Below are positions 32,415 through 45,880 of a stretch of DNA of 64,000 nt, piece by piece (within the stretch, counting starts at the first letter, position 1; the number at the start of each line of letters is the position of its first letter). The DNA comes from Dallia pectoralis (Eukaryota; Chordata; Actinopteri; Esociformes; Umbridae). The stretch is taken from positions 4,101,323 to 4,165,322 of the forward strand of contig CM055761.1 of NCBI GenBank assembly GCA_029465975.1. Reading direction: 5' to 3'. The notes beneath the pieces are model-generated. The model worked only from the letters and a program-made list of their open reading frames with translations, did no database searches and was not told the DNA's origin. The position numbers and the translations under genes were made by a program.

Positions 32415-33248
32415 AGCCTGCGTCCACAACGGCCCTCTACATAGTGTATCTATAATAGCCCTCTACATAGTGTTTACATAAATGCCCTCCACATAGTGTT
32501 TACATAGTGTCTACATAATGGCCCACTACATAGTGTTTACATAATGGCCCTCTACATAGTGTTTACATAATGGCCCTCTACATAGTGTTTACATAATTGC
32601 CCTCTACATAGTGTTTACATAGTGTCTACATAATGGCCCTCTACATAGTGTTTACATAATGGCCCTCTACATAGTGTTTACATAATGGCCCTCTACATAG
32701 TGTTTACATAATGGCCCTCTACATAGTGTATCTATAATGGCCCTCTACATAGTGTTTACATAATGGCCCTCTACATAGTGTTTACATAATGGCCCTCTAC
32801 ATAGTGTATCTATAATGGCCCTCTACATAGTGTTTACATAGTGTCTACATTAATGCCTTCTACATAGTGTCTACATAGTGTCTACATTAATGTCTTCTAC
32901 ATAGTGTCTACATAGTGTTTACATAATGGCCCTCTACATAGTGTTTACATAATGGCCCTCTACATAGTGTTTACATAATGGCCCTCTACATAGTGTTTAC
33001 ATAATGGCCCTCTACATAGTGTTTACATAATGGCCCTCTACATAGTGTTTACATAATGGCCCTCTACATAGTGTTTACATAGTGTCTACATTAATGCCTT
33101 CTACATAGTGTCTACATAGTGTCTACATTAATGCCTTCTACATAGTGTCTACATAGTGTCTACTTTAACGCCCTATACATAGTGTCTATATAGTGTCTAG
33201 CCTATAGGCCCTAGTGCACAAGTTAGGGTGTAGGGTGCCATATAGTAC
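32415..33248. repeat. 26-bp minisatellite expanded inside a palindromic repeat
   Basis: The outer parts match the dispersed palindromic repeat: left agcctgcgtccacaacggcc, right ccctagtgcacaagttaggg then tgtagggtgccatatagt. Between them about 28 units of the type ctctacatagtgtttacata plus atggcc (26 bp), with shorter variants, fill some 800 bp. Confidence 0.85.
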
Positions 33249-34229
33249 AGCTACTGCTGAAACCACTGAAGATTGGCCGCAGTAATCCCTGGTGACCACG
33301 AGCACCTAATTGTCATATTACAGTAATAATTTGGAAATAAAACAGGAATGGAGAACCCTGGCTGTCAAAACCTATTCAGCTTTATTCGTGGCTATATTTG
33401 GATGTTCTGTTAATACCGTGTGAAAGGTGAGGGCTAGACGTACTGTGTCATCTACAATAACGGCTGCGCTGGTGAGAAACGCGCGTTCTGTAATCAAACG
33501 CGTACACCAGCGTTCCGGGTCATGTCCTTTGTCACAGGATACTAGCCGACAAAACAGGAAACACATTGAAGACGAGAACAACCTCGGTTCGCGTCGAGTT
33601 TCTCATTGTTCAGTCGGATAATTCTTCGAATGTATGTAGTGGGCTGACTACAGAGCGACGCGCGTGCGTGTGTGTGTGTGTGCGTGTGTTTCTGGGTAAC
33701 AGGCCTTTGTGTATGGTTTGGACTGTCGGTCTGGCCTGGTCTGGTTCGTCTTAGTGTGGAGGGAACCGGCTCAGAGGATCATAGGTTGGAGAGTCAAAGG
33801 GAGGACAGCTTGAGAGATGGATCTGGGGTGACGCCGAGGTCAATCCTGGCCTGGAAGGGTGGGCCGTTTCCTTACTGATCTCTATCTCTGTCTATTAACA
33901 CAATACACCACCTGGCAGCCGCACACAAACACACACACGAACACACACATAATCATGGCAGAAAATCAACCCACATTCAATGAAAGGACACCGAACGCAG
34001 ATACACAAACAATGAGCACATTGGCATTCGACCACACACACACCTCTCTATCTACACAAATATACCTTCTCCATGTATTCCCTCTATATCCTTCACACAC
34101 ATTTTTACAACAAAACCCATTCATTGAAACGCACGCAGAAACATTAATCAAAAGAACTTAGGACATAAAACTTTGAATAGTAACTCCTTGTACCATTCTT
34201 AGCGTTTTCTCTTTCATTCCGCAGTTTTA

Positions 34230-34590
34230 ATCAGGAGAGCCTTTTCAATAGAGAATTCAATTACCCACAATGCTCTGGATCTCATTCTGCCTGGGGGCCT
34301 TTGTTGGTTTTAGCATCAGCGTCTCTAATAGGAAATATTGATTCAAATGTCCTTGCCCCTCCCTTTCTCTCTCTTTCTCTGACCAAGCGCCAGAAAGCTT
34401 TATTTTTTTTTCCTTCTACCGTTGCCTTTCAAAATAACCAGATTGGATTTGAATCGAAAGTGCCTGGGCGTTTATTTTGGTGGGCTTATTTCCCCTCAGA
34501 CACGGAGAACCTCTCCGTAGTTAATTGTTCGGATTATCATCCTGGAAAAGCAATTAGTATGAAATGATCTCCTCAATTCATTACCATTGG
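34230..34590. other. Unique block, conserved-noncoding candidate
   Basis: Single-copy sequence containing agagaattcaattacccaca, aggaaatattgattcaaatg, gtagttaattgttcggatta and aaaagcaattagtatgaaat. Dense homeodomain-type cores, no frame, no repeat. The resemblance to vertebrate conserved enhancers is an impression, not a measurement. Confidence 0.28.
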
Positions 34591-35029
34591 GATGGAGAGG
34601 GTGTGGAAGCAAAAAGAGATAACAAACAACACGTCCTCTGGAGTACAACCGCCTCAGAGTAAGGAGAAAATCAGCCAATTCTCTAATTAAATTCAACGCT
34701 ACCACACTGCGGATGATCGAAACAATTCTAGAAGACGCGGCGTGTGCGACGCTAGAGAGGATATTGTAATGGGACACTTTCTACACACGTGAAGATCTCC
34801 GTTAAAAGAAGGGCTCATACTGCAACTTGCTAGAAGTCACCAGACCGGGACCCAACAGGGACCGTGGTTGAATAGTCTGTGCTTGGTTTACAATGGGTTA
34901 AAATAAACTCTGGGGTAGATGTGCAATATAACATCCGGCTATTTAGAAGTCTAGCCAGAGAGGGCCGAAGCTTAAAGGAGTATATACATCATGTTCAGGC
35001 TCCATCGTGTTACACCGTGTGCGGCCTAA

Positions 35030-35123
35030 CAGTATACCCTATACTCTAACTAGTGCACTAGGCCCTCCGGGCGTGGTTGAAAAGTAGCGCACTACGTAGG
35101 GAACGAGGTGACATTTGGGACGC
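35030..35123. repeat. Decayed palindromic MITE-like repeat, copy 5
   Basis: agtataccctatactctaac tagtgcactaggccctccgg at one side, aaaagtagcgcactacgtag ggaacgaggtgacatttggg at the other: the canonical order of modules, with both inverted arms visible. Confidence 0.7.
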
Positions 35124-38100
35124 CGGAATAGTATCTAACTACAAACGACTCCTGCAGATATCGGCCTATAAATCTCCCCCCAGCACACTTAATGAAGGCC
35201 TCCGCTCCAGCCACTGAGATTTACATACAAGTTATGACACTCCAGAAACCTCCGAGTCGATGCCGTTATCTACTTTCATTTCATTTCGGCTGGCTCAGGG
35301 GCACACTTTTATCTAAGCTGGCGCTACAGGCCAAGTATATCAATAGCATATTAGAGTGGTAGACACGTTCACTCCCAGACCACACCGGGGAGAGAAAAAA
35401 CCTTTAAATGGATGTTCACCTTCGCCTCAACGCGGCCTCAACGCGGCGTCAACACGGCGTTCCCGTTCGTATTTGCATGTACCCGTGTGATCGAAAGCAT
35501 GTTATTGATAAGTTAGTTCAATCACGTTAGTCATTTGTCAGTTCCCATTTAGCAGCACACAATAACGTCTCTTTAGGTGGTGAATGTGGTTGTCATGTCC
35601 ACATACAGTGCACAGTAGCGAGCAACAGTCCTGGCCAGAGTGTCGGGCCTTCTTTCAACCCTGCTGTTTGGCGAGCTACCTGCCACCACCGACGACGGGA
35701 GCGCGGGCTGGGAGAAAAAGGAGGGATCGGTGATCTCCTATCAGGCGCTCAGGAGAGCGAAGCAGGAGCCTCCTGCCTCTCCAGTAAGATTGATGACACT
35801 CTCCGGAAGAAACAAAAGATGTGGCCCCTGATAGACTCATCTGTTAATAAACATCACTGATATCATGTCAGACGCTACACGCCGCGGTCCACCAGGAGTA
35901 CAGTCTGCCTGCTGTGTGGAGGATGAAGGGAGACAGAGAGGGAGAGGAAGAGAGATCGAGGGAGAGACAGGGGGAGGGAGAGACAGGTAGACAGAGGGAG
36001 AGACAGAGGGTGACAGAGGTAACATTACTATTACTTACCTTAACAAATATAAATCCTATTCCACCATTAACATAACAAAAGCCTACATGAAAATTTCATT
36101 TCATTTTTAGTCTTGAATTTTGTTTAAATGTTCCTTAACTTATCACAGAGCAGCTGACAAAAAGATCTTTGGTTAAAAAAAATGAATGAAGGAGCCAACT
36201 GTAGAAATATATTTAGCATAATTCCCACAGGCAGGGATGCTGGAAATCAAGCAACAACAGGACATATAAAGACACTTTGTTTACTGGGAGCTCTTCTACT
36301 TTAATAGACTGCCAACTTTTGTGTTGCCTTTTTTCCTCTTTTACAACATTCTGTATTTTAACGCAAATCTGTCACAATTCTATCTCCCCCGAGTCTACCT
36401 CAATACTGTATAATGCCTTGTTAAAGCCACCCGGGTGTGAAATAGTGTTTGGGAATAAATGAAACCGACCAGGAAAGTGAAGACAGAGGGAATATTGCCA
36501 TGTCAACCTGATAGACAGGCAGTGAGAATGTAACAAGAGCTATCATCTTAAGGAAAAACGGATTAAATAAGAACCCACGACCGTCGGTGCGTCCCCGGAC
36601 CCGATATTGACAAGCCGCTGGCGGGGGGCTATTTCTCATTGTCTCATCTAGACCATGCAGGCATTATGGGAGATCAATCTCTCCTCTCCCCTCACTATCC
36701 CTGCTTCAGATAGGTCCCTGGTCGCCTGTCACCGTGGAGTGGCTGGGTGATGCTGTTGCTATTATTATGCCTGCTGGTGGAGATTCAGTTCCAGTTTTTG
36801 AGGAAACCTGGCTGTCTCGTTTGTGGGTTTCTTTCCAGGAGCCAAGCGGAGCTCAGCAACGATTTGCGCCAATGTTGCTCCGTGTATCTGCAGTAGTATC
36901 CTAAACTAATAGGATAAACTAAGTTAAGTAAAATTGATAAATTATTAGTAAAATTAGCAATAATATTAATACTGTTTTTAACTGTTGAATTAATTAATAT
37001 ATTATTAATGAAAATAAGATCAACATTTACCTTTTTTTGTACGTTTTTGTTTCGTGTTCCACTCCGGACCATTCCGAAAATACACGAACCACTGTTTGCG
37101 TTTTCTCTAAGGGCCCCATGCTGACTTAACCTGTTGCACAGTCGGTCACACACACATATACACACACAACCGAACAAAGGCCCACTTTTTATTTTGGTCT
37201 GTGGGAATGATGAGAGAGAGAGCAGCTCTGCAAACAGTAATGACCACATTAAATCATGGCATATATCATGGGCTCTTACATTGAGAACTTGTGTATCTTT
37301 AAGGCTCGTTAATTTTACAAGTCCACCGTTAACCTGGGTTGAGGTGCAGGGTACAGGGCAGGGATGGCAGGCCGATATAAAACTAACTTATGCAGACGAT
37401 GTGGCCCGAGGGAGGCAGGGAGACAGACCGAAAAGAAACGAAGAAAAAACAAGAAAGTAGAGATGGTCTGACTAGATTATGTTATGGTTGATAGTGTTGT
37501 GCCTAGGTGTGAATTTGAACATTATTACATATAATAATTACTTTCACTTATTGCTTGCTTAACCAAACAAATGTATTGGGTGTTTGTTGCTGTAGGTTGT
37601 TTAGTACCGTAACTCCAGTATGACCTTAGGAGGCAAATTAAATTTAGCCTGTGTGAACGTGCGTCAGAATCATAATAAAACTACCTAAAGCTGTTTCCAC
37701 AGTGCGCCCCACAACCCAGCCTGTCCATAGAGCGCCTGCCCAGGCTCAACGTCACACTCAGTGGTACACAACTTTAAAACCGGGCACATTAGGCTCTGGT
37801 CTAAATCAGTGCACTATGAAGAAAAGGGGCGACGTTTGGGAGTTGACCACTGACATGCACTGCAGATCCCAGTGGTATAAACCTTATAGCCCCAAAGGGA
37901 GTTGGCTATGTGGCTTTTCCTCTGCCTGTTGATTGCACTTTGGACGACCATTTCCCTGAATTGCTCCAAAATGACACATTCGTGGGACTTTCTGTTCGTC
38001 TCGCCAGGGCACTAGAAAAGCTAGTTTTCACTCAGGACTCTGTTAAGAGCCATGATCAAAGACGAACAATCATGTCTCTCTCCCCCACTTCGGGGTTAAA

Positions 38101-39112
38101 ATGTCTTCATTAATCTTTGTATCGTTCTAGAGGGGGGTGGAAACATAATTTGTCCATTGTGTTTAGACTGTGTTGCCTCTCTAGCTTACCATGTGTAACT
38201 TAAGTTGACTAAACACTTACCGGTTCATCAACTATACTTATGTTTAACATACTTGGTAATTCACCATAACTGTAAGACTTCTTTCACCTTAAACCGTAGC
38301 TGTGTAGTTCTGGACATTTCTATTTGACATTGATTTCTTCAATGCTTGCTCAGTTTCCACAACATGCCCTTTAACGCATACAGGCTGTATTTCAGAAGTT
38401 GTAATTGATAGTGATGTATATTTGATTCAGGTTTTACCATCTTTTCAAAAAAAAACTATTACCAGAAACTAGTATAAAATGGATGCCCGGAAGTCAGATA
38501 TGTTCTTTAAGTTTGACAGATGCCTTAAGGTTTTTCAAAGAACCTAATAGAAATTGATAGCTTCCACAAGCCAGGTTGACATGATTGATCGAGTATGCTT
38601 TAGTAAAACTCTGATATTATAATGGCCTCTACATGCTGTTTATTATTGTGGTGTACCGACGTGAGGGTAAATGTTCTGTGTGTTTTTCAATTGTAATTGT
38701 ACAATCATATTTTGTCATATTTTCCAACTGTAAATAAATGAATGTGCCTGTCTGTTTACAGACTAGTCGGGTCTCTGCCTGCGCCGACCAACTGGGCAAC
38801 GGAGACAGTTTGTGACCACAAATAAACATTAGTCTGGAGTGAACGGTCCCCTCCCAGTGCTCTGGTCTCCACGTGGTCAGATACAGGAACACATCAATCA
38901 CAGCTGTAGCAGGCTGGAGTTTGGACTGAGGATCCACTCGTCCTGACGATCCAGCTGGTTTTAGTAAAGACGCACAGTCACACAAACACAGTCGTACTCG
39001 TATGTATAATGTAAAGATACACAAACAGATACATACACACACACACACAGACAGGGGCAGCAATACACAGATAAACCCGGAACACAAACACACTCATATC
39101 TATGATGTAAAG

Positions 39113-39113
<1 letters not shown>

Positions 39114-39181
<68 letters not shown>

Positions 39182-39202
39182 ATACACACACACACACACA
39201 CA
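39114..39202. repeat. (GT)n-ttatata-(CA)n inverted microsatellite
   Basis: About 32 GT repeats run into ttatata and then about ten CA repeats. The two arms are complementary, so the locus can fold as a hairpin or cruciform. Confidence 0.95.
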
Positions 39203-41239
39203 GAGGCAGCATTACACCAATAAACCCAGACGCAGGAATGCACACAGACTTTTACACACACACACACGCACATAAACGTTCGGTCAGCATCAATTCATAT
39301 TCAAATCAGCGCGTCTCTGATAAATAAGGGGGATCCTGACAGAGAGAGAGAGAAGGGAGAGGAAAAAAGGGAGAAAGTGGTGAGAGGACAGGAGAGTGAT
39401 AAAAAAGAGATAGGGAAGGAGAGAGTTAAAACATGAATTGGGAAAGTGGAAGGAGAAGACTGAAATAAGGAGGGAGGAAGTGGAGAAATTAGCCAAATAA
39501 TTATTAATTTCATGGGTAGATCACTGACTGTGGTTTGTACTGTAACCAGTGTTTCTTTCAGTTGCCGGCACACCGATGCCACGATGATTGCAACAAAAGT
39601 GTATATACAGTCAACCTAAATCTAGATATATTGCACCAATACTGTATATTTTATGAAATATTAATATTTTCATTACACAACTAAGTAGTGTACAACAAAC
39701 ACAGAATGCCCCACGGTGCTTCATACAATGGAAAGTACAAGAATATAATATAATTTTGTTGTTGTTGTAGCTTTGTGCTAAACACAATAGTTTATAATTG
39801 GTGGAGGTTTTTCCGACTACCTTGGACAGGTGAAAATACAGCCGTTTGCACAATACGCAGTGTTGATGACTCTGTGTCTCTGTCTGATAATATAATTTCT
39901 ATGGAAGTCATGCATGTGAGAAACCTGATATCTTGCAGCCTGGTACAGATTTGTGTTTTCAAAAGCCTTAGCTGATGTTAATTCAAATAAATAACTGAAT
40001 TCAAATTCCTTCAAGAAAATATAAATGTTAAATTCTTTCCTTTTACTTTTTATATGTGCGAGTTTATTCAGGTAGGATAACACAGTCAAATCTGGCAATA
40101 ATCAATGCATTGTTTATTGCACATCTAACTGTATATCTCAAGTCATACACACGTATATATTTTCCACTAAATATGCTAGGAGGTCAGAAATAAATTCCAA
40201 ACTTAGGAAAAAGGCATTTTGCCTAAAGAACAGTTCTGGTTTCACAAGTGAAAAATACAATTTTGTAAAAGCAAGCACAAATTTAATGACAAAATAAACC
40301 GTGAACTGCAACCCTGACAGCTGTAAAGAATATTAAACTATTTTTAACACACTTGCATTTTCAGATGTAAAACCTATTGTACGTTTTCGAGGGTCATTTG
40401 CTTGCTGGTCCCAGTGTGTAGAAGGAGACTGAGTGAACAGCACTCTGGGTAATGCTGCCCCCTGGTGGCCAAAATGACACTCAGTAACAGATTACAGTAA
40501 TACAATAAACCAGCATATCACAGTAATGTCATAAGACTAAATAATAAAGAATATGGGAAATGTAACGTCTAAATCGTTATAAATTTAACGATTACTTATA
40601 ATTAGGCCAACAAAGTTTTTGTGTTGTCCGGATTCAACACACACACTGGCAGTTTCTTTCTAGATTGTGTGGATCTCTCTGGGACCCGAAGAGCAGATTT
40701 GCAGCTATGGGAATTTTTTTAATAACGCCAGCATTAATCTGTGCAATGTGCACAAACAGCAAACCTACATCAAACTGCTGAATATTCAGTTTTTTCAGAA
40801 CGCAGCCTGAGCAAATGAAAAGAGCTGACCACATCTGGCCCAGCACTGGATTGACATGTGACTGTCATTGATTGATTGATATCTTTGTCACAACTGCAAG
40901 AATCTGGACAGAGCAGAGACGCACCTGACAACAATGAGGACAATTAGGATATGACCAAAAAGACAGACAACCTAAAGAAGTTTAGCCTTTACCCTATGAA
41001 AGTTCTCAATATTTATCTTAAACGTATAACAATAACATGTCATATTTAATATATATAGACTATATATATGAACATATATGCTAGAGCTTATGAAAATATT
41101 ATTATGAAGCAAATGGTTTTATTTAGCCAAAATAATAAGTTTAACTGTCACCAAATCCATATGTCCCTGTGTTTTCTTTGTACATTATGCGCATTAAAGC
41201 GCAGCATTATGCTATGGTCTCGTGAGTCGTGACCTACAA
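39203..41239. other. Unique AT-rich intergenic DNA
   Basis: A purine-rich patch at 39338-39480 is followed by AT-rich unique sequence. No gene, transposon or RNA gene recognised. Confidence 0.4.
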
Positions 41240-41640
41240 ACGCCGGATGAAGGGATTAAATGGAATCCGATAAAGATACATTAATTAGACTAGTCAAGGA
41301 TTCCTCTCACGTTTGTCTCATTATTAACAGCGGCCATACACGCCACCGTGTAATTGACATTGTCAAAGAAGAACATAAAACCTACCTAAATCAAATAAAA
41401 ATAGTTAATTGGCAGAGTTATCACATTCTGGAGTCTATCATTACAAATTAGATTTAATGAAACCTCCTTTTTCATAATTTCTCTTCTCAGACTGGTAATT
41501 GAATTTGTAATAGAAAAATCTGTTTTTGAAATTAGCTTTTTTGTAATAATGGTTCCTTAATAGAAATTACAGATTTTTGCTCTCATTGTATGTAATTTAA
41601 TTAAAGCAATGTAGGACAGTCCGATATTCAAACTATGAAG
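41240..41640. other. Unique block, strongest conserved-noncoding candidate
   Basis: About 400 bp with many ATTA/TAAT cores: atacattaattagactagtc, ccaccgtgtaattgacattg, aaatagttaattggcagagt, gactggtaattgaatttgta, gcttttttgtaataatggtt, atgtaatttaattaaagcaa. Low GC without simple-sequence character and no open frame. This is the pattern I associate with developmental enhancers in gene deserts; homology has not been tested. Confidence 0.35.
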
Positions 41641-41937
41641 GTGAGATCTTCTGTACCAGCATCTCCAAACATATTCAGTTAGTTTATGGGCAAAATACAA
41701 ACTCTCCCATGACAAGTTGATAACACAACATAGACTATATTATCATTGTCAATCAAAACAAGCAATTTGAAAAGGGCAAAATAACTGAACATTCTTCGAC
41801 AGTAAACACATAATCACGATTATATCCATTGAGTGTACATTTCAGCCTCTCAGAATTATCCCCAGCCAGCTCATAGCCAAACATTTACTAAATCCTGTAA
41901 CCTATCTGGGACATATCTGAATAGCTTCTCCTGTGTA

Positions 41938-42248
41938 TGTAGGGATATTGGTGACTGCACAGTCCTGTTGCCTGAGCCTGTGTATGGAGGGATACTGGTG
42001 ACAGCACAGTCCTGTTGCCTGAGCCTGTGTATGGAGGGATACTGGAGACAGCACAGTCCTGTTGCCTGAGCCTGTGCATGGAAGGATACTGGTGACAGCA
42101 CAGTCCTGTTGCCTTAGCCTGTGCATGGAGGGATACTGGTGACAGCACAGTCCTGTTGCCTGAGCCTGTGTATGGAGGGATATTGGTGACAGCACAGTCC
42201 TGTTGCCTGAGCCTGTGTATGGAGGGATACTGGTGACAGCACAGTCCT
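41938..42248. repeat. 47-bp minisatellite
   Basis: About 6.6 units containing ggtgacagcacagtcctgtt followed by gcctgagcctgtg and a tatggagggatact-type stretch. Few substitutions. Confidence 0.95.
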
Positions 42249-42420
42249 TCTTAAGCACATCAGTCAGTTATCAGACTAACACATTATGTAACTGGCTACC
42301 AGAACAAGAATGTCAGAAGTGGGTTCCTGTGCCGGACGTTTGACAATAACAAATAACCTCATCCAACACAACACAGCGTCGTTTTTACATCCCATTATTT
42401 GGCCAACGCAGTCTGCTTCC

Positions 42421-42522
42421 AGACACACACACACATGCACACGCACACGCACACACACACTCACACACACACACACACGCACACACACACACACACACAT
42501 GCACACACACACTCACACACAC

Positions 42523-42555
<33 letters not shown>
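42421..42555. repeat. CA microsatellite, compound
   Basis: (CA)n with periodic CG and TC substitutions over about 135 bp. Confidence 0.95.
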
Positions 42556-42558
<3 letters not shown>

Positions 42559-42644
42559 TCGCCTTTCTTTTTGAATAAACATCTGGAGGGAGCGCGAGGA
42601 GGTATGTTCTCTGTTGTTCTCTCCGTCAGAGGGTTTCGGGTTGG

Positions 42645-42735
42645 AGCACAAATGGAACCCTATTCCGCGTAGTGTACTTCCGACTGGTGCTTGACGCTGT
42701 AGTACTATGTAGGGCTTATGGTGTTGTTTGGGACG
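42645..42735. repeat. Decayed palindromic MITE-like repeat, copy 6
   Basis: gcacaaatggaaccctattc at one end, agtgtacttc and gtagtactatgtagg inside, and gttgtttgggacg at the other end. Confidence 0.6.
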
Positions 42736-44944
42736 TGACCTCAGGATGCGTGCGGCGGCTGAATCGATACAGTAGCTATAATGTCGTCCAAACATGGTGA
42801 ATGCATTTCTGGAGTGGTCACTCGAGGATTTCGTCTTTACTGTGAAAACGCCCTTCCCTCTATAGGACCAGGGTCGGACAAGCTACGGAATTATATTTGC
42901 TTTCCAATTCCCAGGTTAGTCGCCAATGGGCCCGAGAAAAAAGCCAGCACGCCGCTTGGAGCGCCGTGTCTTCTCCTGGAGTAGGACAAAGCTCTTTCTC
43001 GTATTACGACAGCGCTCTCGTGACATGACATGGAAAACGTGATGGGATTTGTCTGAGCGCACAAAGTATTTAGAAATTGTTCTGAGGAGGATATCTGAGC
43101 GTCACGTCCTCCGGTAGCTCATTCACACTCTAACGAGGATGTCAACCTGGGTCTTCGAGCTCCACTCTAAGTGGTACAGCTATGTGACAGCGTCTGACCA
43201 ACAGGGACTAATAACTAGGAAAAATTGGCTGGATTACAGTTCCCAGATCTGAGTTGTTTGTTTTCGGCAATAGGCCCTTGTATATATCACCCCAGAACAT
43301 AGCCGCTATTTACATGTAATGTGACAAGACTTATTCTATTCTTAACTTGTGCTCCCGTGGCTATGGGGGTTGGGGGGGGTCTCCTGGCAGTCGGTCGCCT
43401 CCCTGACAAATCAGCCTTTTACACTCTCTCTCTCTCTCTCTCTCTCACTCTCTCTCTCTCTCTCTGTCAAGCTCCTCTCTGCCTCCTCCCGTTTCCTCCT
43501 TGGCGGGGTTGAGCTGTGCCTGAGAGGAAACACGCCGCCATCTGCCCGAGCCCTGTCGCTCTCTCCCTCTCTCTCTCTCCACCTCCCTCCCGGACGGACG
43601 CCAGAGCCGCGACACGCTCACAATAAGGCAACAAGCTAATTAGGAGATTTACTGTGCTTATTACACATGCAACACAAGCGTTGGTGTTGGAGCCGGAGAG
43701 AGAGAGATTTCTATTCGGGGGATCTGGCTCAGTGGTTCTGTCAGATTAGGTGATTTAGCCTGCAATTAAAAGCAAATGTAGCATGTAAAAAAGCTGTACG
43801 ATTGTCTTCCTGGCCCAGCGTGAGAGTGATTGGGTCAGACACCCGACAGACAGCTGGAATGGCTGAGGGCCACCTGACAACTGAGGGTTGTAACGGGGAC
43901 CATTGACTGGCCCCTGGTCTCCACGCCTCCTGGCTGGAGCAAAGTGAGAAATTAGTTCAGTGGATTGAAGGAGACGGAAGCCCGATTGAAGATGAGGTTG
44001 GCAAACCTTGAAAGACATGACATATACCGTATATAAATGTGAAAATGTTCATGAACTTTAAAGACTAAATTAGGTGAGTACAGTAGACTTGTGACTACAA
44101 GCCTGATATATGCATTTGCATATTCTCATTTTGTACCTTGTAGAACTTATTGAGAAATAAGGTGCCATTTCGGAGTCTTTTTTTAGAAACAAGAAAATAA
44201 TATTGTTTCCAGACACATCAATATACGAATGGATGCGTGGACACTACCGTGATTGAGAACGCGGGAGGAACTTACAGATGTGTCACTCATCATATCGCCA
44301 AGACATGCTAACTTCCACTGCTATTGTGAAGAGGAGAGGTTATCTCTTGGGACTAGGACTCTTCTTCACAATAAAACATTGACATTAAAAGGAACGAGTA
44401 CGTTATTTTCTACTCATTTCTTGCGAGTCCCAAATAGTCCTGAAACGTAACCGGGAAAAAAACTGCTATTCTCTCCGGAGCAATATTTTTGAATAATGTT
44501 TATTAATTCCACACATTAAAACACGTACTGCCTACAAACCATTGTAGGTACATAGTAGTACATTTGATCTCTTGGCCATATGACACAATTAAGACATTTT
44601 CTAGGTGCGTGATTGTATAGGAGGCCTCCTGTCCTTTCATCCTCGTCTGTTTAATGAAGCGTGTGACCGCGTCTGAGAGACGAACATTAAGGCACCCTTG
44701 ATGCCACATCCAGGCATTTTAAACAGTGCTGATTGAATTGGACAGTAATCCGACAACAGCAGAATAGGACAGAATGAGTTGAACAGATACAACCTACTCT
44801 AGTATCAAAGGTCAAACACACAGTGTTTATGTGTTGTTCCACACACACACACACACACATACACACACACACACACGTGTTGTGCAAGTTGGTGTAAAAT
44901 AGAAACATGGTTTATTTTCTGTACATTCCAACTCCCCCTGAGAG
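42736..44944. other. Intergenic DNA with microsatellites
   Basis: A (CT)n array lies at 43422-43463 and a CT-rich patch at 43555-43582; a CA array at 44843-44876. The rest is unique. No gene recognised. Confidence 0.45.
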
Positions 44945-45541
44945 AGAATACACAGAGACCAGGCCTATACCAGCAGGGAGACACAGAGACCAGCCCTATA
45001 CCAGCAGGGAGACACAGAGACCAGACCTATACCAGCAGGAAGACACAGAGACCAGCCCTATACCAGCAGGAAGACACAGAGACCAGGCCTATACCAGCAG
45101 GAAGACACAGAGACCAGCCCTATACCAGCAGGAAGACACAGAGACCAGGCCTATACCAGCAGGAAGACACAGAGACCAGCCCTATACCAGCAGGAAGACA
45201 CAGAGACAAGCCCTATACCAGCAGGAAGACACAGAGACCAAGCCTATACCAGCAGGGAGACACAGAGACCAGGCCTATACCAGCAGGAAGACACAGAGAC
45301 CAGCCCTATACCAGCAGGAAGACACAGAGACCAGCCCTATACCAGCAGGAAGACACAGAGACCAGGCCTATACCAGCAGGGAGACACAGAGACCAGCCCT
45401 ATACCAGCAGGGAGACACAGAGACCAGGCCTATACCAGCAGGGAGACACAGAGACCAGGCCTATACCAGCAGGAAGACACAGAGACCATGCCTATACCAG
45501 CAGGAAGACACAGAGACCAGGCCTATACCAGCAGGAAGACA
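44945..45541. repeat. 31-bp minisatellite, 19 units
   Basis: Unit agcaggaagacacagagacc plus a agccctatacc/aggcctatacc variant. Units are intermixed (ggaag/gggag, agccc/aggcc), suggesting repeated conversion. The 31-bp period cycles a reading frame through all three phases without meeting a stop, producing a spurious 214-codon frame. Confidence 0.95.
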
Positions 45542-45584
45542 GTGCGACTAGGGAATACAAGCTGGGAGATGCAGGGACTCGGCC

Positions 45585-45880
45585 TGATTTTGTTGTAGGT
45601 TGATTTAGAAGCAATTATATTACCATTTGTAATTGTTGCTATATTTTACAGCATCTAATTACATCTATTTGAAACCACATTAGTACATTCCAAAGGGACC
45701 AGGGTGTAATATGGCCCACAGACAGGAAGGTGTGGAAAACCCCACAGAGTGAGCATATATTAATGAACTCTCTTCTCCCACAGGGAGTAGTCTTGCACGT
45801 TCTGGGTCTTCCTCTCCATTCTCTACTAACCGTTTGTTTAATTAAAAGAGTGCGTTGTACGGAAATTAGCTGTTCGTCGC
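45585..45880. other. Unique block, conserved-noncoding candidate
   Basis: Contains gaagcaattatattaccatt, agcatctaattacatctatt, catatattaatgaactctct and gtttaattaaaagagtgcgt. Single copy, no frame. Confidence 0.28.

Larger units (their letters stand above)
33249..39113. other. Mostly unique intergenic DNA
   Basis: No host gene recognised in nearly 6 kb. Contents: a short GT patch at 33668-33688; CA-rich bits near 33925-33950; a partial palindromic repeat at 37790-37841 (agtgcactatgaagaaaagg then gacgtttggga); a purine-rich stretch at 35930-36010; AT-rich stretches at 36900-37030 and 37490-37560. Confidence 0.4.

Noticed and set aside
44907..45551. A 214-codon plus-strand frame (YTSRKTQRP-type repeats)
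   Set aside because: The 31-bp unit cycles through all three phases and happens to lack stops; typical minisatellite artefact.
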